From NCBI RefSeq assembly GCF_030811475.1, contig NZ_JAUSQV010000001.1, positions 2,503,501-2,567,500 on the forward strand: a stretch of DNA of 64,000 bases. The letters run 5' to 3'. Shown piece after piece: positions 35,066 through 44,780 of this stretch. Position numbers and translations under genes: made by a program. The notes beneath the pieces were generated by a model. The model was not told the DNA's origin and ran no database searches. It was given only the letters and a program-made list of their open reading frames with translations. This DNA comes from Nakamurella flavida. GTDB taxonomy: Bacteria; Actinomycetota; Actinomycetes; Mycobacteriales; Nakamurellaceae. The first letter of the stretch is position 1; every line of letters starts with the position of its first letter.

Positions 35066-35893
35066 ATGACGGTGGCGGTGATCGGCGACATCGGCGGCCA
35101 CCGCGCCGAACTGCTCGCCGCCCTCGTCGGGCTGGGCGTGGATCCCGACGAGCTGCTACTGCCCGCGGATCTCACCGTGGTGCAGATCGGCGATCTGGTG
35201 CACCGCGGACCCGACTCGCTCGGCGTCCTCGAGCTGGTCGCCGACCTGATGGAGCGCAACGGTTCCCGCTGGGTGCAGCTGGCCGGCAACCACGAGGCGC
35301 AGTACCTGGGCCGGCACACCCTCTTCGAGTGGCACGAGCGGCTGGCCCCGGTGGCCTCGCGGATGCTGCGCGACTGGTGGGCGGACGGCCGGATGGTGAT
35401 GGCCGCGGCGATCACCTCCCCCGGCGGCGACCACCTGGCCACCCACGCCGGGCTGACGCAAGGCTTCTGGGAACAGGTACTGGACGGCCCGGGCACCGCG
35501 CCCTACGCCGCTCGCGCGCTGAACGGGCTGGTGGCCACCAAGAGCGCGCCGGTGCTGTTCCACGGCGGGGTGGTGCTGACCGGCAAGGTCGACGAGACGG
35601 CCGGCCCGATCTGGGCGGCGGCGGGCGAGGAATTGGCCGTGTCCTGGCTCGACGCCGACACCGAGTTGCCCTTCCACCAGGTGCACGGGCATTCCAGCGT
35701 CCGGGACTGGACGGCGGGCCGCTGGCGGGCGCCGATGCGGGTGCAGAAGCGGACCGTGCTGGACGCCGACGCCCGGCACACCACGGTGACCCTGGGCCGG
35801 CACCGCATCGTCGGGGTGGATCCGGTGCTCGGCCGGGAGGGCGGGGTGCGCTGGGCGCCCTACGTCATCCCGGGCGGGTCGATCGTCCGGTAG
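35066..35893 (+). CDS. Metallophosphoesterase (PPP-type)
   Basis: A 275-aa calcineurin-like phosphoesterase with the metal motifs in order: GDIGGH (residues 7-12), GDLVHRGPDS, GNHEAQY, THAG and VHGHSS. The GD-x-V-x-RG-x-DS form is that of Ser/Thr phosphatases and diadenosine tetraphosphatases. Substrate not predictable. No signal peptide. Confidence 0.88.
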   Translation: MTVAVIGDIGGHRAELLAALVGLGVDPDELLLPADLTVVQIGDLVHRGPDSLGVLELVADLMERNGSRWVQLAGNHEAQYLGRHTLFEWHERLAPVASRMLRDWWADGRMVMAAAITSPGGDHLATHAGLTQGFWEQVLDGPGTAPYAARALNGLVATKSAPVLFHGGVVLTGKVDETAGPIWAAAGEELAVSWLDADTELPFHQVHGHSSVRDWTAGRWRAPMRVQKRTVLDADARHTTVTLGRHRIVGVDPVLGREGGVRWAPYVIPGGSIVR

Positions 35894-35917
35894 GTGTTCG
35901 TGCGCTGACCCGGCTGG

Positions 35918-37750
35918 TCACCAGTCCTTCGGCGGGGTGACCTGGGCCAGGTTGCTCATCCGGCGTTGCACGGTGGCGATCTCCCGCACGGCCTGCCCGA
36001 TGAGGCTGCGGTCCAACGGCGAGAGCCGGCGCAGCGACAGCACGTCCGACGGTGGTTCGCCGCGGTCGCCCTGGGCCAGCTGGTAGCGCAACCGGATGCG
36101 TTGCAGCACGTCGAAGACCTCGCGCAGGACGGCGGCCTGGTCGTCCGGCATCATCGCCGACCCGGCCGCGGCGGCGAGCCGGGCGCGGGTGGACAGGTCG
36201 GACGACCCGGCGGCCAGCGCGGCCCAGCGGGCGATGTCGACGACGGGCCGCAGGGCGTGGGTCTTGATGTCGAAGGTGCCGCCGCGGCGGGCGAGCACGT
36301 CGCGCATGGAGCGCAGCCGGGCCCGGTGGGACAGCGACTCGGCCAGCAGCAGCCGCATCGTCCCGGGGTGGCGGCGCATGTCGCCGAAGACGTCGTTGAC
36401 CACGGGCAGCGCCGGGTCCCCGTGCACGGGCCGCGCGTCCAGCAGCAGCGAGGTCATCATCATCCCGTTGTCGTCCAACGGTTCGTCGCGCCAGCGGCCG
36501 GCCGCCTGCCGCCACTCCCCCACGGTGCGGGAGAACAGGCCGAGCACCGGGAACGCGCCGTGCGGGTCGACGGACAACCCGCACCGGCCGAGCAGCTCAC
36601 CCACCTCGGCGAACGCGGCCCGGTAGGCCACGGCCCGCTCGGGGGTGACGGTGTCGGCGAAGACGACGGCGGCGTCGACGTCGGAACTGGGGACGGTCTC
36701 CCGGCGGCCGTTGCTGCCCAGGGCGAGCCAGGTGATCTCGGCCGGGTCGAGCTCGGGGTGGGCGGCCAGGGTGAGGGCCAGGGCGCGACGGGCCAGTGCG
36801 TCCACCGCGGTGGCGGCCACCGTCGTCACCTCGCCGACGGCCCGCCCGCGCCGGGTCAGGTCGTCGACGAGCCGGGGCAGCCGGCCGGCCAGGGAGACCA
36901 GCCGGGCCGGGTCGCCGGCCGCGTCGATCTGACCGCTGAGCGAGAGCCCGGCGGTGGACGGGGCGAGCATGAAGTCGGCCCGGTCGACCAGCCCCCGCAG
37001 GTCGCCGGCCCGGTCGACGACGAGGACGCACTCCAGGTGCCGGTCGGTGAGGTCGACCAGCGCCTGGGCGGCCAGGGTGCCGGCGGGAACGGCCGGGGCG
37101 GGCGCGTCCATGACGGCGGTGACCGGGGTGTCGCCGGGGAGTCCGATGGCCAGCACCCGCGACCGCAGCATCGCGTCGGTGACCAGGCCGAACCCGGTGG
37201 GCTCGAGATCGACGACGGCGTAGTGGCAGTTGCGCCGGGTCATCTCCTGGGCCACGTGGGCGACGGTCGCGGTCGGCGGCACGCGCACCGGCTCGGTGAC
37301 CACGAGCTGGTCGACGATGCCGTACGCGCCGTCGGTGGCGGTGCGGTCCGACCGGGTGAGCGAGTTCGCCAGGAAGCGCACGCCGGCGGCGGAGGAGAAC
37401 GAGGGGACGACGGCCGCGGAGGGGATGCGGACGACGGTGGCCGGGCCGAGGGCGACGGCGCGCGGGCCGACGGGGTTGCCGGACAGCAGGGCGGAGTAGC
37501 CGAACACCCCACCGCGGCCGAGGACCTCGTCGGCCGGGCCGGGTTCGGCGACGGCGAACAGCTCGACCTGGCCGGTGAGCACCACCCATACGGCGTCGGT
37601 GACGGCGCGGAAGGCGTCCATCACCTCCTCGCCCGGGGCGTACTCGCGGACCTCGGCCTGCTCGTCGATGACGGCCAGGTCGCGGTCGGTCAGCGCGTCG
37701 AACGGGGGGTGGCCGCGCAGGAACGGCACCAGGTCTGCCATGGGCGACAT
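35918..37750 (-). CDS. cNMP-binding/CBS/DUF294 putative nucleotidyltransferase
   Basis: A 610-aa signalling protein: cyclic-nucleotide-binding fold at 1-125, a CBS pair at about 145-262, and a DUF294 nucleotidyltransferase domain whose motif G-S-x3-R-E...S-D-x-D is present (GSNGRRETVPSSDVDA, residues 345-360). A helical DUF294 C-terminal domain ends the protein. The layout is that of the GlnD-related proteins that may modify a partner in response to nucleotides. Start could also be the ATG at 37741. Confidence 0.88.
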   Translation of the reverse strand: MSPMADLVPFLRGHPPFDALTDRDLAVIDEQAEVREYAPGEEVMDAFRAVTDAVWVVLTGQVELFAVAEPGPADEVLGRGGVFGYSALLSGNPVGPRAVALGPATVVRIPSAAVVPSFSSAAGVRFLANSLTRSDRTATDGAYGIVDQLVVTEPVRVPPTATVAHVAQEMTRRNCHYAVVDLEPTGFGLVTDAMLRSRVLAIGLPGDTPVTAVMDAPAPAVPAGTLAAQALVDLTDRHLECVLVVDRAGDLRGLVDRADFMLAPSTAGLSLSGQIDAAGDPARLVSLAGRLPRLVDDLTRRGRAVGEVTTVAATAVDALARRALALTLAAHPELDPAEITWLALGSNGRRETVPSSDVDAAVVFADTVTPERAVAYRAAFAEVGELLGRCGLSVDPHGAFPVLGLFSRTVGEWRQAAGRWRDEPLDDNGMMMTSLLLDARPVHGDPALPVVNDVFGDMRRHPGTMRLLLAESLSHRARLRSMRDVLARRGGTFDIKTHALRPVVDIARWAALAAGSSDLSTRARLAAAAGSAMMPDDQAAVLREVFDVLQRIRLRYQLAQGDRGEPPSDVLSLRRLSPLDRSLIGQAVREIATVQRRMSNLAQVTPPKDW

Positions 37751-38005
37751 CGTGCCAGTCTGCGGCGTGGGTCCCGGTGTGTGAACGCAGGGTGGACGGG
37801 GAAGGCTCGGCAGATCTGAACCCGCTGTGTGACAACAGGTTCCCGATCGCGTGGATCGTTACCCTTTCGTGGCCGTGCGTCATCAGCCGGTAACACATGG
37901 CGCGCAGAGTTCCGCCGTCGCCGGGAAAATCCGCTGATCAACGCCGAGAACACGTGCGTGAGAACGACTGGAGAGCCGCAGCTCCTGCGGCCGGACGGGG
38001 CCAGC

Positions 38006-39511
38006 ATGACCACGACAGAGAATTCGTCCTCGTCACTGGACGCGGAACAGGTCGGCTACAAGCAGTCGTTGGGCCGCCGGCACGTGCAGATGATCGCGAT
38101 CGGTGGTGCCATCGGCACCGGCCTGTTCCTGGGCTCCGCGTCGCGCCTGAACGCCACCGGCCCGGCCCTGCTGATCAGCTATGCCACGGTGGGAGTCATC
38201 GCGTACTTCCTGATGCGCGCCCTGGGCGAGCTGGTGCTGCACCGCCAGACTTCGGGCGCGTTCGTCTCGTACATGCGCGAGTTCTTCGGGGAGAAGGCCG
38301 CGTACGTCACGGGGTGGATGTACTGGCTGAACTGGGCGTTGACCGGCATCGCGGAGTTGTCCGCGGTGGCCATCTACATGACGTACTGGTTCCCGGACCT
38401 GCCCCGGTGGACCACCGTGCTCGTCGCCCTGGCCGTGGTGCTGATCATCAACCTGCTGTCGGCGCGGGCGTTCGGTGAGTTCGAGTTCTGGGCCTCGGTG
38501 CTCAAGGTCGGCGCCATCGTCATCTTCCTGGTCGTCGGTCTGGTCATGGTCATCGGCCGGTTCGACATCGGCGACCACCGCGCCGGGTTCGACAACCTGT
38601 GGAGCAACCCGGGCGGCTTCTGGCCGACCACGGGCGCCTATAACTGGTACGGCCCGATCCTGGTGATGTCCGGTGTCGTGTTCGCCTACGCCGCCATCGA
38701 GATGGTCGGCGTGGCCGCGGGCGAGATGGCCAACCCGGAGCGCGAAGTCCCCAAGGCCGTCAACTCCGTCATCTTCCGCATCGGCGTCTTCTACTGCGGC
38801 TCGATCCTGCTGCTGGTCAGCATGCTGCCGACCACCGAGTACACCGCCGGGGAATCTCCCTTCGTCACCGTCTTCACCCGCATGGGCATCGACTGGATGG
38901 GCGCGCTCATCCAGGCCGTGTTGATCGTCGCCGCGCTGAGCAGTTTGAACTCCGGTCTGTACTCCACCGGCCGGGTGCTGCGCAGCCTGGGCATGAGCAA
39001 GCAGGCGCCGGCGTTCACGCTGAAGATGAGCAAGTCCGGTGTGCCGTGGGCCGGCATCGTGATGACGTCGGTCGTCTACGTGTTCGGCGCCATCCTCAAC
39101 GCCGTCGAGCCCGATGCCTTCGAGATCGCCCTGGAGGCGGCCGCCCTCGGCGTCATCTTCACCTGGGGCACCATCTTCGTCTGCCAGCTCCGGCTGCGGG
39201 AGCTGGTGAACAAGGGCGTGATCCCGAAGAGTCCGTTCCAGATGCCCGGCTCGCCGTACACGAGCTACATCGGCCTGGTGTTCCTCGGGCTGGTGCTGGT
39301 GGGCATGGCCATCTCCGGGTGGCAGTCCTCACCGGAGTTCTGGCACAAGACGACGTTCATCGTCATCGTCATCGGGATCCCGCTGCTCGCGCTGATCCTG
39401 ACGATCGGCTGGAAGATCGTGCAGCCCAAGGTGGTCGCCAACACCGAGGGCCGCATGGGGCCGCACTGGACCGACGAGGGCGCCTCCTACCCGCAGGACC
39501 GCTCCGTCTGA
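38006..39511 (+). CDS. Amino acid permease (APC superfamily, AAT family)
   Basis: A 501-aa permease with 12 membrane helices. The first helix has the family motif GGAIGTGLFLGS and helix six carries YAAIEMVGVAAGEMANPE. It resembles the GabP/CycA/ProY branch that imports neutral amino acids or GABA by proton symport. The ATG at 38006 begins the usual hydrophilic N-terminus. A strong hairpin follows the stop codon. Confidence 0.92.
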   Translation: MTTTENSSSSLDAEQVGYKQSLGRRHVQMIAIGGAIGTGLFLGSASRLNATGPALLISYATVGVIAYFLMRALGELVLHRQTSGAFVSYMREFFGEKAAYVTGWMYWLNWALTGIAELSAVAIYMTYWFPDLPRWTTVLVALAVVLIINLLSARAFGEFEFWASVLKVGAIVIFLVVGLVMVIGRFDIGDHRAGFDNLWSNPGGFWPTTGAYNWYGPILVMSGVVFAYAAIEMVGVAAGEMANPEREVPKAVNSVIFRIGVFYCGSILLLVSMLPTTEYTAGESPFVTVFTRMGIDWMGALIQAVLIVAALSSLNSGLYSTGRVLRSLGMSKQAPAFTLKMSKSGVPWAGIVMTSVVYVFGAILNAVEPDAFEIALEAAALGVIFTWGTIFVCQLRLRELVNKGVIPKSPFQMPGSPYTSYIGLVFLGLVLVGMAISGWQSSPEFWHKTTFIVIVIGIPLLALILTIGWKIVQPKVVANTEGRMGPHWTDEGASYPQDRSV

Positions 39512-39533
39512 TCTGCACTTCCCTGCTTGTTCG

Positions 39534-39565
39534 ACCAGCTCGGCCGGATATCCGGCCGGGCTGGT
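39534..39565 (+). terminator. Hairpin after the amino acid permease
   Basis: Arms ACCAGCTCGGCCGG (39534-39547) and CCGGCCGGGCTGGT (39552-39565) pair with one G-T pair around an ATAT loop. It starts 22 bp after the stop codon and ends 36 bp before the next start codon. Confidence 0.7.
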
Positions 39566-39600
39566 TGCTGTGGTGGGTCTCCACTGAAAGGTTTGGGTGC

Positions 39601-40023
39601 ATGGGACGAGCCCGGACGCCGCGCCGATCACTGACCGTCATCGGCAACCTCGCCGCCGCCCTGGGCCTGCTCTCGCTGGTCCTCACCTGCGGGGTCTGGC
39701 TGACCGGTCCCGGGGAGAACTCCCTGCCGGCCATCGTGGCCATCGGCGCCGGCGTGGCCGCCCTCGCCCGGCTCGGCACCGCCGTCTGGCTGACCTGGCA
39801 CCCCCATCACGCCCGGGAACGCTTGAGCGACACCGCCCTCGGGTTGTGGGTGATCGGTGGGGTCGCCTTGCTCCTGCAGGTGGTCTGCCTGGTCGCGGCG
39901 GTGGCCGGCGACGGCGGTGGGCCGGCGGAGTTCGTGGCGCTGCTGGCGCTGATCGTGGCGTGGGTCAGCATGTTCCGGTTGGCCCGGCCCATGGTGGAGA
40001 CGGTGGCGCAGCCGGTGGGCTGA
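39601..40023 (+). CDS. Small four-helix membrane protein
   Basis: A 140-aa hydrophobic protein beginning MGRARTPRR with four likely membrane helices. The ATG follows a GAAAGG site at moderate distance. No family recognised. Convergent with the sunset-domain gene, whose stop lies 4 bp away. Confidence 0.7.
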   Translation: MGRARTPRRSLTVIGNLAAALGLLSLVLTCGVWLTGPGENSLPAIVAIGAGVAALARLGTAVWLTWHPHHARERLSDTALGLWVIGGVALLLQVVCLVAAVAGDGGGPAEFVALLALIVAWVSMFRLARPMVETVAQPVG

Positions 40024-40027
40024 GCCG

Positions 40028-41020
40028 TCAGTTCTTCTTGGTCTCGCGCCATCCGGCGTCCCGAGCCTCGGACTCCGAGCAGAACATCCGCTCCCCCTTG
40101 GACTCGTCGATCTGGGTCTTCTCATAATCCGGGCTGCTGCGCGTGTGGTAGATCTTCACGCCCTCGCTGTTGATGTTGCCCTTGATGTCGCACCCCGAGC
40201 TCGCGGCGGGAGCCGGCGCCGCAGCCGCAAGAGCAGCAACGGACTGCCGGTCGGCCTCCGCCTCCTGGCTTGCCTGGGCCTGACGCTCGGTCTCGGCCTG
40301 CTGCGCCGCAACGGCTTCCGCCTGCACTCGAGCCTGTTCGGCGGCCTGAGCCTGGAGAGCGGCCGCCGACTGCTCCGCGGCCGCCTTCTCCTGTGCAGCC
40401 TTCTCGGCGGCAGCAGCCGCCTCGGCGGCCACCTGCGCGTCGGCAGCAGCCTGGGCCGCAGCCGCTTCTGCCGCTGCCTGGGCCGCGACCGCCGCTGCCG
40501 CGGCTTCCGCCGATGCCGACGCCGCGGCCGCCACCGATGCCGCTGACGATGAGGACGCCGCAGCTGCTGAACTGGACAGCGCGGCAGAGTTCACGGTCGA
40601 GGCCGGAGTTGTGGTGGTCGATGCCGATGTCGTCGCCGACGCGCTCGACGATGCAGATGTGGCCGCTGCCGGTGCCGCCACGAAGTTCTGGGTGACCGTG
40701 TCCTTGGGAATGATGAGAGTGCCGACGATGGCGGCGACCACGCCCGCGCCGAGGATTGCCCCGCCGACCCGACGCGATCCGATCAACGCCCACCCACGAC
40801 GACCGATGATGACCGCCCCGAGCCCGATGACCATCGCGGTCAACCCGAGGCCGAGCAGGAGGCCGCCGAATCCACTGATGACCGTCCCGGTGATGGTGAA
40901 GATCAGCCCGAGGACCCCGACGACGGTGAGGATCACCAGTCCGGTGGTGCGCTGGCGGGCGGCGCCGCGCGACAGATCGGGCGTGGGCGGAACAGGTGCA
41001 AACGGGTCGGGCACGGACAT
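40028..41020 (-). CDS. Membrane protein with Ala-rich coiled coil and C-terminal sunset domain
   Basis: A 330-aa three-part protein. Residues 25-115 form membrane helices. Residues 118-275 are a low-complexity Ala/Ser/Glu/Gln stretch expected to be a long helix or coiled coil. Residues 278-330 form a sunset domain: GCDIKGNINSEGVKIYH, DESKGERMFCSE and ARDAGW, with two Cys likely in a disulfide. Sunset domains occur at the ends of secreted nucleases and surface proteins. The orientation would place the domain outside on a stalk. Confidence 0.8.
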   Translation of the reverse strand: MSVPDPFAPVPPTPDLSRGAARQRTTGLVILTVVGVLGLIFTITGTVISGFGGLLLGLGLTAMVIGLGAVIIGRRGWALIGSRRVGGAILGAGVVAAIVGTLIIPKDTVTQNFVAAPAAATSASSSASATTSASTTTTPASTVNSAALSSSAAAASSSSAASVAAAASASAEAAAAAVAAQAAAEAAAAQAAADAQVAAEAAAAAEKAAQEKAAAEQSAAALQAQAAEQARVQAEAVAAQQAETERQAQASQEAEADRQSVAALAAAAPAPAASSGCDIKGNINSEGVKIYHTRSSPDYEKTQIDESKGERMFCSESEARDAGWRETKKN

Positions 41021-41112
41021 GTAAATCCCCCTGGACCAAACGAAGATGTGGTGAACGAGTACCCCACCCGATCGGGTGGTCCCCTGGGCTAGCCCCCACG
41101 CAGCCCGTCGCT

Positions 41113-41122
41113 ACGTTAACGT
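41113..41122. repeat. 10-bp perfect palindrome ACGTTAACGT
   Basis: Self-complementary site in the 289-bp gap between the sunset-domain gene and the FUSC gene, about 90 bp upstream of the sunset gene start. It may be a regulator site; no regulator is linked to it. Confidence 0.3.
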
Positions 41123-41309
41123 TCCCCACCCGTCTGTGCCAGATGTCTGGTTCGGGCTGTTTGATTCGTTACTTGGGGTTATTGAGACGTGGCAGTACCG
41201 CGGATGAGCGAGGCGCTCCGTCGTCCATCCCGGAGTTCGGCCGGCTCCCCCTGATCGCACCGATCCCCTGGCGGACTCGCCACCCCACCCGGTTCGCGCC
41301 CGGTCGTCG

Positions 41310-43394
41310 TCACCGATTACCACCAGGCAACGCGCGCACCGCATCCCGCAGGGCGTTCAGTCGACGGTCCATCGCGTCGTCCGGGCCTGGCGTCCAGGGC
41401 GGAGGCGGGTCGGCGGTCACCGCGACCTCCTGCCGCAGGAGGTCGCACCGGTCGGCCAGGTCGGGTCGGCTGCCGGGTTCCAGGCGGATCACCGAGGCGG
41501 CGAGAGCACGGGCGCGGTAGGCGACCTGGGTGAAGGCGGAGATCGAGGTGAGCGCGCCGGGCCGGGCCAGACCGAGCATGGTCGCGCCGGCTGCCGGCCG
41601 GGAGACCGTCGCGTACTGGTGCAGCTGAGCGTCCAAGCGCCGCGCGTCCAGCGCGAGACTGCGCTGCCGTCCGGGTTCACGGAGCCGGACGGCGATGTCG
41701 CCCAGCAGGGCACCCAGCTCGATCAGGAAGGCCCGGTGCGCCGCGTGCCGTGCGTCGGCCGTGCGGATCGGCAGGATGACCAGCACGACGAGGACGGCCA
41801 CCGCGGCCCCGACCACGGTCTCGATGATGCGGGTGAGCAGCAACGCTCGGGTGAACTCGTTGAGCACGTTGTAGATCTCGCCGAGCAGGGTGGTGACGGC
41901 GAACGCCATGACCGCGTAGGAGACGCGGAAGAAGTACAGCCCGAGGAAGACGCAGACCAGCATGACGCCGACGATGGCCCACCCGGACGTGCCGGTGATG
42001 TGCACGGCGAGGGTCGCGGCGCCGAGGCCGGCGACCGTCCCAACGACCCGGTTGATGCCCTTGGCGGTGACCTCCCCGGTGGTGAAGGTGCCGGTGAGGA
42101 CGAGTAGGCAGGCCAGCAGCGCCCAGTAGTAGCGGGACGGGGAGATGAGCTCGCCGAGCAGCACGGTGATCGGGGCGGCGATCGCGGCCTGGATGGTCAT
42201 CCGGGTGTTGAGGGACAGGCGGGGGGTCTGCGCGGCGGCGATGTCCTTGGCGGAGTTCGCCGACGAGGGCAGGTTGCCGCCCATCAATGCGACCGCGCCC
42301 TCGAACGTGACGTCTCCGGTGGGGGCAGGGGTCAGCGGATCCGCAGTGGCGGCGAGCAGCCGCCGCGCGGCGGTGACGGCCGGCTCGACATCCGAGCGGA
42401 CCTCGTCGAGGTCGTGGTCGTCGGCCAGCCGGTCGTCGAGCTGCCGGAGCTGCTCCCGACCGCGGTCCACATCGCCCTGCCCGACCACCCGCAACGCGTC
42501 GGCCAGGGCCGTTCGCACCTGCTCCGGCATGCCGTCATGACGTAGCTGCGTAACGGCCTCGGCGAGTTCGTCGGCGGCGAGTTCGGCGTCCAGCAGGCGC
42601 CGGCGGATGACAGCGACGGACTCGGCCGTGCCCTCGGGAAGGCTGCCGGGCTGGCTGAGGTAGCCCTCCACGATGAGCGAGACCTCGACCAGCCGCAGCC
42701 CGGCGGCATGCAGCCGCCGCTCACCGTCCCCCGTGGTGACCGACCCGCCGACGACATCGGCCGCAGTACTGATGAGCACGGTGACCCGGTCGGTGAAGGC
42801 CCGGCGCGCAGCGGTGTAGACGGCGGCCGGCCGATCAGGGAAGAGGACGGCGCCGACCAGGATGACGCAGCCGGTGGCCACCACGACCAGGGCGAGGAGC
42901 CCCGGCAAGGTGTCCAGCGTGAAGCCGGTGAAGGAGGTGAAGAAGTAGGCGAACCAGCCGAGCATCCCGTACATCTGGGCGCGTAACCCGAAGCGCCGCA
43001 CGAAGACGGCGAGCACCAAGAGGACGGCGAAGAGGATCACCTGCACGGGGTGATCGCTGGAGAGCAGAGCGGCGGGGACAGCACCGGCCGCAGCCACCAG
43101 CGGGAACCAGACGAGCACCCGGACAACGTCTCTTGGCGGGCGCCCAGACGCCGCGAACGACCCCTGCAACCCGACGCTGCCACCGATGAGCATGGCGGCG
43201 ACTGATGGGATGCCGACCCATGGGCCCACGAAGTGGGCGACCAATGCGATCAGACCGACTGCTCCCGCTCCGCGCAGGGCCAGCCGGAGTCGCAACAGCC
43301 CGGGATCGGAGGTGGCCAGGCGGGCCACCCACGGGGCAGTGCGGTTCAAGGGTCCTCCGGCGGCGCGTGACTTCAGGTTGGTGCGATGGGTCAT
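41310..43394 (-). CDS. FUSC family membrane protein (aromatic acid exporter-like)
   Basis: A 694-aa protein with two hydrophobic blocks of about six helices (residues 25-180 and 395-540) separated and followed by helical soluble regions, the layout of FUSC/YccS/AaeB proteins. The second block includes YYWALLACLLVLTGTFTTGE, typical of FUSC_2. Such proteins are thought to export aromatic carboxylic acids or to act in envelope stress. ATG at 43394 is preferred over the longer open frame to 43556. Confidence 0.85.
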   Translation of the reverse strand: MTHRTNLKSRAAGGPLNRTAPWVARLATSDPGLLRLRLALRGAGAVGLIALVAHFVGPWVGIPSVAAMLIGGSVGLQGSFAASGRPPRDVVRVLVWFPLVAAAGAVPAALLSSDHPVQVILFAVLLVLAVFVRRFGLRAQMYGMLGWFAYFFTSFTGFTLDTLPGLLALVVVATGCVILVGAVLFPDRPAAVYTAARRAFTDRVTVLISTAADVVGGSVTTGDGERRLHAAGLRLVEVSLIVEGYLSQPGSLPEGTAESVAVIRRRLLDAELAADELAEAVTQLRHDGMPEQVRTALADALRVVGQGDVDRGREQLRQLDDRLADDHDLDEVRSDVEPAVTAARRLLAATADPLTPAPTGDVTFEGAVALMGGNLPSSANSAKDIAAAQTPRLSLNTRMTIQAAIAAPITVLLGELISPSRYYWALLACLLVLTGTFTTGEVTAKGINRVVGTVAGLGAATLAVHITGTSGWAIVGVMLVCVFLGLYFFRVSYAVMAFAVTTLLGEIYNVLNEFTRALLLTRIIETVVGAAVAVLVVLVILPIRTADARHAAHRAFLIELGALLGDIAVRLREPGRQRSLALDARRLDAQLHQYATVSRPAAGATMLGLARPGALTSISAFTQVAYRARALAASVIRLEPGSRPDLADRCDLLRQEVAVTADPPPPWTPGPDDAMDRRLNALRDAVRALPGGNR

Positions 43395-43647
43395 TCTCGC
43401 TGGTGGGTGTTGCACGGGCGTCGAACGCCTCCATGCGACCCCTTCGACGCGAGCCAGGGTCGTGCGCAGCACGCGTGCGAACAATGCGGGCAGGCCGCAG
43501 CGGTGAGGTTGTTGCCCAATGGGTCGGGGAGCAATGCGCGGGACCATGGCGCCCATCGGGGCCTCGGACTGCTCGGAGCGGTAGCCACGGGGGTGGGGCC
43601 TCTATTCAGGGGTCGTCGATGAAGTCGGGCGGGGTGCCGGGCACAAG

Positions 43648-44334
43648 TCACCGGCGGGGGCGGCCCTTGCTGGCTCGACGCAGGTGAAGGACCAAGATCG
43701 TCACCACGAGCAGCGCAAGCAGCGAAGCAGCGGCCAAGGTGAAGAAGCCGGCGAGGGTCAGGAACAACGCGGTCAACCCGAGACCGGCCATCACCCAGGA
43801 CAGCATGCGAGGAGCCGGAGTGGGTCCCGGTGATTCCGCCGCCGCCCTCTGGGGCGTTGGGGCAGATGGAGCGATGCCTGCCGCCGTCTGCTGGAGCACA
43901 GGGCTGGAGGTGGAGGCACCAGGAGCCCTGCGCCGGCGGGCGGCCCCCAGGCCGACGAGCAGCACCGGCAGGGCGAGCAGGCACACGACCAGGGTGGGGT
44001 TGACGAAGCCGGGGACCAGGTCGACCGAGTGGCGACCGTCGTCGCACACCGCGTGGAACGGGAACAGCTTCGTGCGCAGCGTGGGGTAGGTGTCACTGGA
44101 GGAGTGACCGAGACCTTCGAGTGGACGCAAGCAGACGTCCCCGGCGTCCATCACCAGGGCCCCGGCGGTGAACAGTCCGGTGAGCGAAGCCAGGCAGAAG
44201 CCCGTCAGGGCCAGAAGTACACCGTGTCCCCAGGCGGTCCATGGCCGGCTGCCGAAGCTGCGCAGGAAAGCCACCGGCAGCAAGACAGCCCCGACGAGCA
44301 GGACCAACGGAACGATGAACACCAGCGCGAACAT
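43648..44334 (-). CDS. Membrane protein of unknown function, about four helices
   Basis: A 228-aa protein with two N-terminal membrane helices, an external loop containing two Cys (DVCLRPLEG and HAVCDDGRHS), one further helix followed by a basic RRRR stretch, a Pro/Ala-rich linker, and a last hydrophobic pair. ATG at 44334 follows GGGAGAG at good spacing. The same frame stays open upstream through a Cys-rich, well-coded segment to an ATG at 44649, so the native protein may be 334 aa. No family recognised. Confidence 0.65.
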   Translation of the reverse strand: MFALVFIVPLVLLVGAVLLPVAFLRSFGSRPWTAWGHGVLLALTGFCLASLTGLFTAGALVMDAGDVCLRPLEGLGHSSSDTYPTLRTKLFPFHAVCDDGRHSVDLVPGFVNPTLVVCLLALPVLLVGLGAARRRRAPGASTSSPVLQQTAAGIAPSAPTPQRAAAESPGPTPAPRMLSWVMAGLGLTALFLTLAGFFTLAAASLLALLVVTILVLHLRRASKGRPRR

Positions 44335-44649
44335 GTCTCTCCCGGTCAGTGAGCCCGCCCGCAGGGACGTTCCTGTCCGATGTGAGGTTGTCCGGCTCTC
44401 CGGAGGGGTGTGCAAGGCGGGGGAGCCGTGCAGGAGGAGCTGACCGCCCGCGATGAAGATGACGCCCTTCGACGCGGGCTGGTCGATGGTGGGCATGAGG
44501 GTCTGGCAGCGGGCGCATTCGCAGCAGTCGACGAGCCAAACGCCGCCATGCACGCAGGTCAGCCACCCGCAGCACCCGGCCGGCCAGGGCTTCTCCGGGC
44601 TCACCCGGCCGATGGTGCTGGTCTCGGCAGGGATGGCGATGCCGGTCAT
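44335..44649 (-). other. Cys-rich in-frame extension or fused small gene
   Basis: Starting at ATG 44649 and running without stop into the next gene, this segment has almost exclusively G/C third positions up to about 44420, so it is or was coding. It contains CCGWLTCVHGG, then DCCECARC, seven Cys within 25 residues, which could bind zinc. The last 20 codons lose codon bias. It may be an N-terminal domain of the membrane protein or the remnant of a separate gene. Confidence 0.4.
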
Positions 44650-44780
44650 GCCAGTCCCGTCACGGGTGCGGAGCAGAGGCGCCTCTAGAGGGGCGGTGTG
44701 CCTGATCCCCGTTGAAGTGGGTGGGTGGGGCCACCTCCAGGTCAGGGCCGTTGACTCGCCCCACCCCGCACCCCCCGCCA

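Noticed and set aside
40145-40695. Arg/Leu-rich ORFs on the + strand over the Ala-rich stalk
   Set aside because: Mirror frames of the GC-repetitive Ala codons of the sunset-domain gene.
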